Positions 62,327 through 64,000 of a stretch of 64,000 nucleotides of DNA are shown here, piece by piece. The stretch comes from an uncultured Collinsella sp. (GTDB lineage Bacteria; Actinomycetota; Coriobacteriia; Coriobacteriales; Coriobacteriaceae), in the NCBI GenBank assembly GCA_900544205.1, contig UQUG01000005.1:1-64000 (forward strand), written 5' to 3'. The translations under genes and the position numbers were made by a program. Numbering within the stretch: the stretch's first letter is position 1; each line of letters begins with the position of its first letter. The notes beneath the pieces are model-generated. The model ran no database searches, was not told the DNA's origin, and saw only the letters and a program-made list of their open reading frames with translations.

Positions 62327-64000
62327 ATGGCAGACGCTAAGGATTTCCTGTTTGAGATCGGTACGGAGGAAATGCCCTCCGCGCCGCTGAACAATGCCGT
62401 TAAGCAGCTTGGCACCATGATCGCCAAGGGTCTCGATGAGGCCGGTCTGGCCCACGGCGAGGTCCGTGTGATCTCGAGCCCGCGTCGCCTGGCTGCGCTC
62501 GTGGCCAATGTCGCCACTGCTACCGATGAGGTCCATGAGGTCAAGCGCGGTCCCGCGGCAAACATTGCCTTTGATGCCGACGGCAACGCCACTAAGGCCG
62601 CCCAGGGCTTTGCCCGCAAGTGCGGTGTGGCTGCCGAGGACCTGGTCCGTCGCGAGGACACTGACGGTCGCGAGTATGTGTTCGCCGAGAAGAACATTCC
62701 CTCCGCACCGGCTACGCCGATTCTGACCGCTCTGTGCGAGAAGACCATCGCCGGCCTGCAGTGGCCCAACTACCGCTCCCAGCGCTGGGGCCACGAGCAC
62801 GCGACGTTCGTGCGTCCTGTCCGCTGGATCTGCTGCCTTTTGGGCGAGGATGTTGTGCCCGTGTCGTTTGCCGATGTGACGAGCGGCAACACCACGCGCG
62901 GTCATCGCGTACTTGGCCCTGGTGACCATGTGGTTGCCAGCCCCGCCGTCTACGAGCAGGTGCTCGAGGACGCCGGCGTGCTTTCTGCCGAGCGTCGTCG
63001 TGAGGTCATCCTCGCCGGTATCGCTGAGGTCGAGGCTGCCCGTCCCGGCTGCCATGTCGATACGCCCAAGAAGGTCTTCGAGGAGGTTATCAACCTCTGC
63101 GAGTGGCCGACGGTGCTCGTCGGTACCTTCGATGAGGAGTTCCTCAAGGTCCCGCACGAGATCATCTGCGAGTCCATGCTCACCAACCAGCGCTACTTCC
63201 CGATCTATGACGGCGAGGGCAAGCTCACGCGTGAGTTCGTGGTCGTCTCCAACAGCAAGCTCGAGAACGCCGAGCGCGTGATCGACGGCAACGAGCGCGT
63301 CGTGCGCGCCCGTTTGGACGACGCCAAGTTCTTCTACGAGGAGGATCTGAAGATCTCCCTCGACGAGTTCCGTGAGCGTTTGGCCAAGGTTGCCTTCCAG
63401 GAGAAGCTCGGTAGCGTGCTCGCCAAGTCCGAGCGTATTGAGCAGCTTGCGCTCGCTATTGCCCGCGAGGCTCATCTGGGCGCCCATCTTGCCGCCGACG
63501 CTGCTCGCGCCGCACATCTGTGCAAGGCAGACCTTGTGTCCAACGCCGTCATCGAGTTCACGAGCCAGCAGGGCGTGATGGGCGGTTACTACGCCTGCGC
63601 GATGGGGGAGAACGACGAGGTCGCCCATGCTATTCGCGATCACTATCGTCCTCGCTTTGCCGGTGACGAGCTGCCCGAGGGCACCGCTGGCTGCATCGTG
63701 GCCTGCGCCGACAAGCTCGATACCATCGCCGGTATCTTTTCCATCGGCGAGCCCCCGACCGGCTCTTCGGACCCCTACGCGCTGCGTCGTGCCGCTATCG
63801 GCATCATCAACATCCTGCGCGACCGCCTGCCGATCGACCCCACGTCGCTCATCGACTTCGCCCTCGAGCTCTACAGTGAGCAGGGCATTGAGTTCGATGC
63901 CGCCGAGGTCGCCCAACAGGTTCGCGACTTCTTCCATGGCCGCCTTGTGAGCATGGCCCGCGACGAAAAGATCCCGACCGATACCGTTGCCGCCGTCTCC
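62327..64000 (+). CDS. glyS: Glycine-tRNA ligase beta subunit (GlyS), cut by window end
   Basis: From the ATG at 62327 the frame is open to the right edge: 558 codons visible. It begins KDFLFEIGTEEMPSAPL, the GlyS start, and has SSPRRLAALV, FVRPVRWICCLL, THE-type NQRYFPIYDGEGKL, and KLDTIAGIFSIGEPPTGSSDPYALRR. The usual length is near 680-700 residues, so about 130 residues, with the tRNA-binding C-terminus, lie beyond the window. A long antisense open frame over glyQS (61421-63937) is a composition artefact. Confidence 0.95.
   Translation, partial: MADAKDFLFEIGTEEMPSAPLNNAVKQLGTMIAKGLDEAGLAHGEVRVISSPRRLAALVANVATATDEVHEVKRGPAANIAFDADGNATKAAQGFARKCGVAAEDLVRREDTDGREYVFAEKNIPSAPATPILTALCEKTIAGLQWPNYRSQRWGHEHATFVRPVRWICCLLGEDVVPVSFADVTSGNTTRGHRVLGPGDHVVASPAVYEQVLEDAGVLSAERRREVILAGIAEVEAARPGCHVDTPKKVFEEVINLCEWPTVLVGTFDEEFLKVPHEIICESMLTNQRYFPIYDGEGKLTREFVVVSNSKLENAERVIDGNERVVRARLDDAKFFYEEDLKISLDEFRERLAKVAFQEKLGSVLAKSERIEQLALAIAREAHLGAHLAADAARAAHLCKADLVSNAVIEFTSQQGVMGGYYACAMGENDEVAHAIRDHYRPRFAGDELPEGTAGCIVACADKLDTIAGIFSIGEPPTGSSDPYALRRAAIGIINILRDRLPIDPTSLIDFALELYSEQGIEFDAAEVAQQVRDFFHGRLVSMARDEKIPTDTVAAVS

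Noticed and set aside
61421..63937. 838-aa open frame on the minus strand over glyQ and glyS
   Set aside because: The plus strand encodes clear GlyQ and GlyS. The antisense product has no domain, and long antisense frames are common in high-GC coding DNA.

Overview
The window looks like the chromosome of a Gram-positive, moderately high-GC actinobacterium of the class Coriobacteriia, most likely Collinsella or a close relative. This is inferred from the mreBCD-mrdA-rodA block next to a radical SAM pair, from rpsP-KH-rimM-trmD-lepB-glyQS, from the fused rmlC-rmlD and aroE-aroK genes, and from many TTG and GTG starts. No database search was possible.

Positions 1 to about 28,400 are a cell-surface glycan and cell-wall locus with strongly mosaic base composition. 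It has two secreted FN3-repeat wall hydrolases: an NlpC/P60-type protein cut by the left edge, and an amidase-glucosaminidase at 7502-10519. Between them is a compact AT-richer operon (2498-7454): a GtrB/ArnC-like glycosyltransferase, an epimerase, an ATP-grasp ligase, two small SMR-type membrane proteins and a WecE-type sugar aminotransferase. After the amidase come a polytopic membrane protein, a tandem GT2 glycosyltransferase and a convergent GT-B enzyme. The dTDP-rhamnose genes follow (rmlA, rmlB, fused rmlCD; very GC-rich), interrupted by a low-GC pair of a 63-aa protein and a GNAT acetyltransferase. The locus ends with a YfhO-type protein, two polyprenyl-phosphate-type GT2 enzymes, a large GT-C-like membrane protein, and a TagGH/Wzm-Wzt-like ABC exporter. 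RmlA and RmlB make dTDP-4-keto-6-deoxyglucose, the substrate expected for the WecE-type enzyme, so the two parts may feed one glycan pathway.

Positions 28,451-37,497 lie between two tRNA-Arg genes and hold a minus-strand aromatic amino acid operon: aroF (DAHP synthase), tyrA, aroB, aroA, aroC, pheA, aroEK and aroQ. A MITE-like inverted repeat sits between aroC and pheA. Ahead of aroF is a possible leader peptide whose codons overlay an intrinsic terminator.

Positions 37,574-64,000 are mostly conserved core genes on the plus strand: a P-type ATPase, a zinc-ribbon membrane protein, a cyclophilin, a TPR protein, the elongasome genes (mreB, mreC, mreD, mrdA, rodA), a DUF697-like protein, a radical SAM pair, rplU-rpmA-obgE-nadD-yqeK-rsfS, dinB (minus strand), rpsP-khpA-rimM-trmD-lepB, glyQ and a glyS cut by the right edge.

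No rRNA, CRISPR array, prophage or transposase gene was seen. No stretch over 300 bases lacks a gene.
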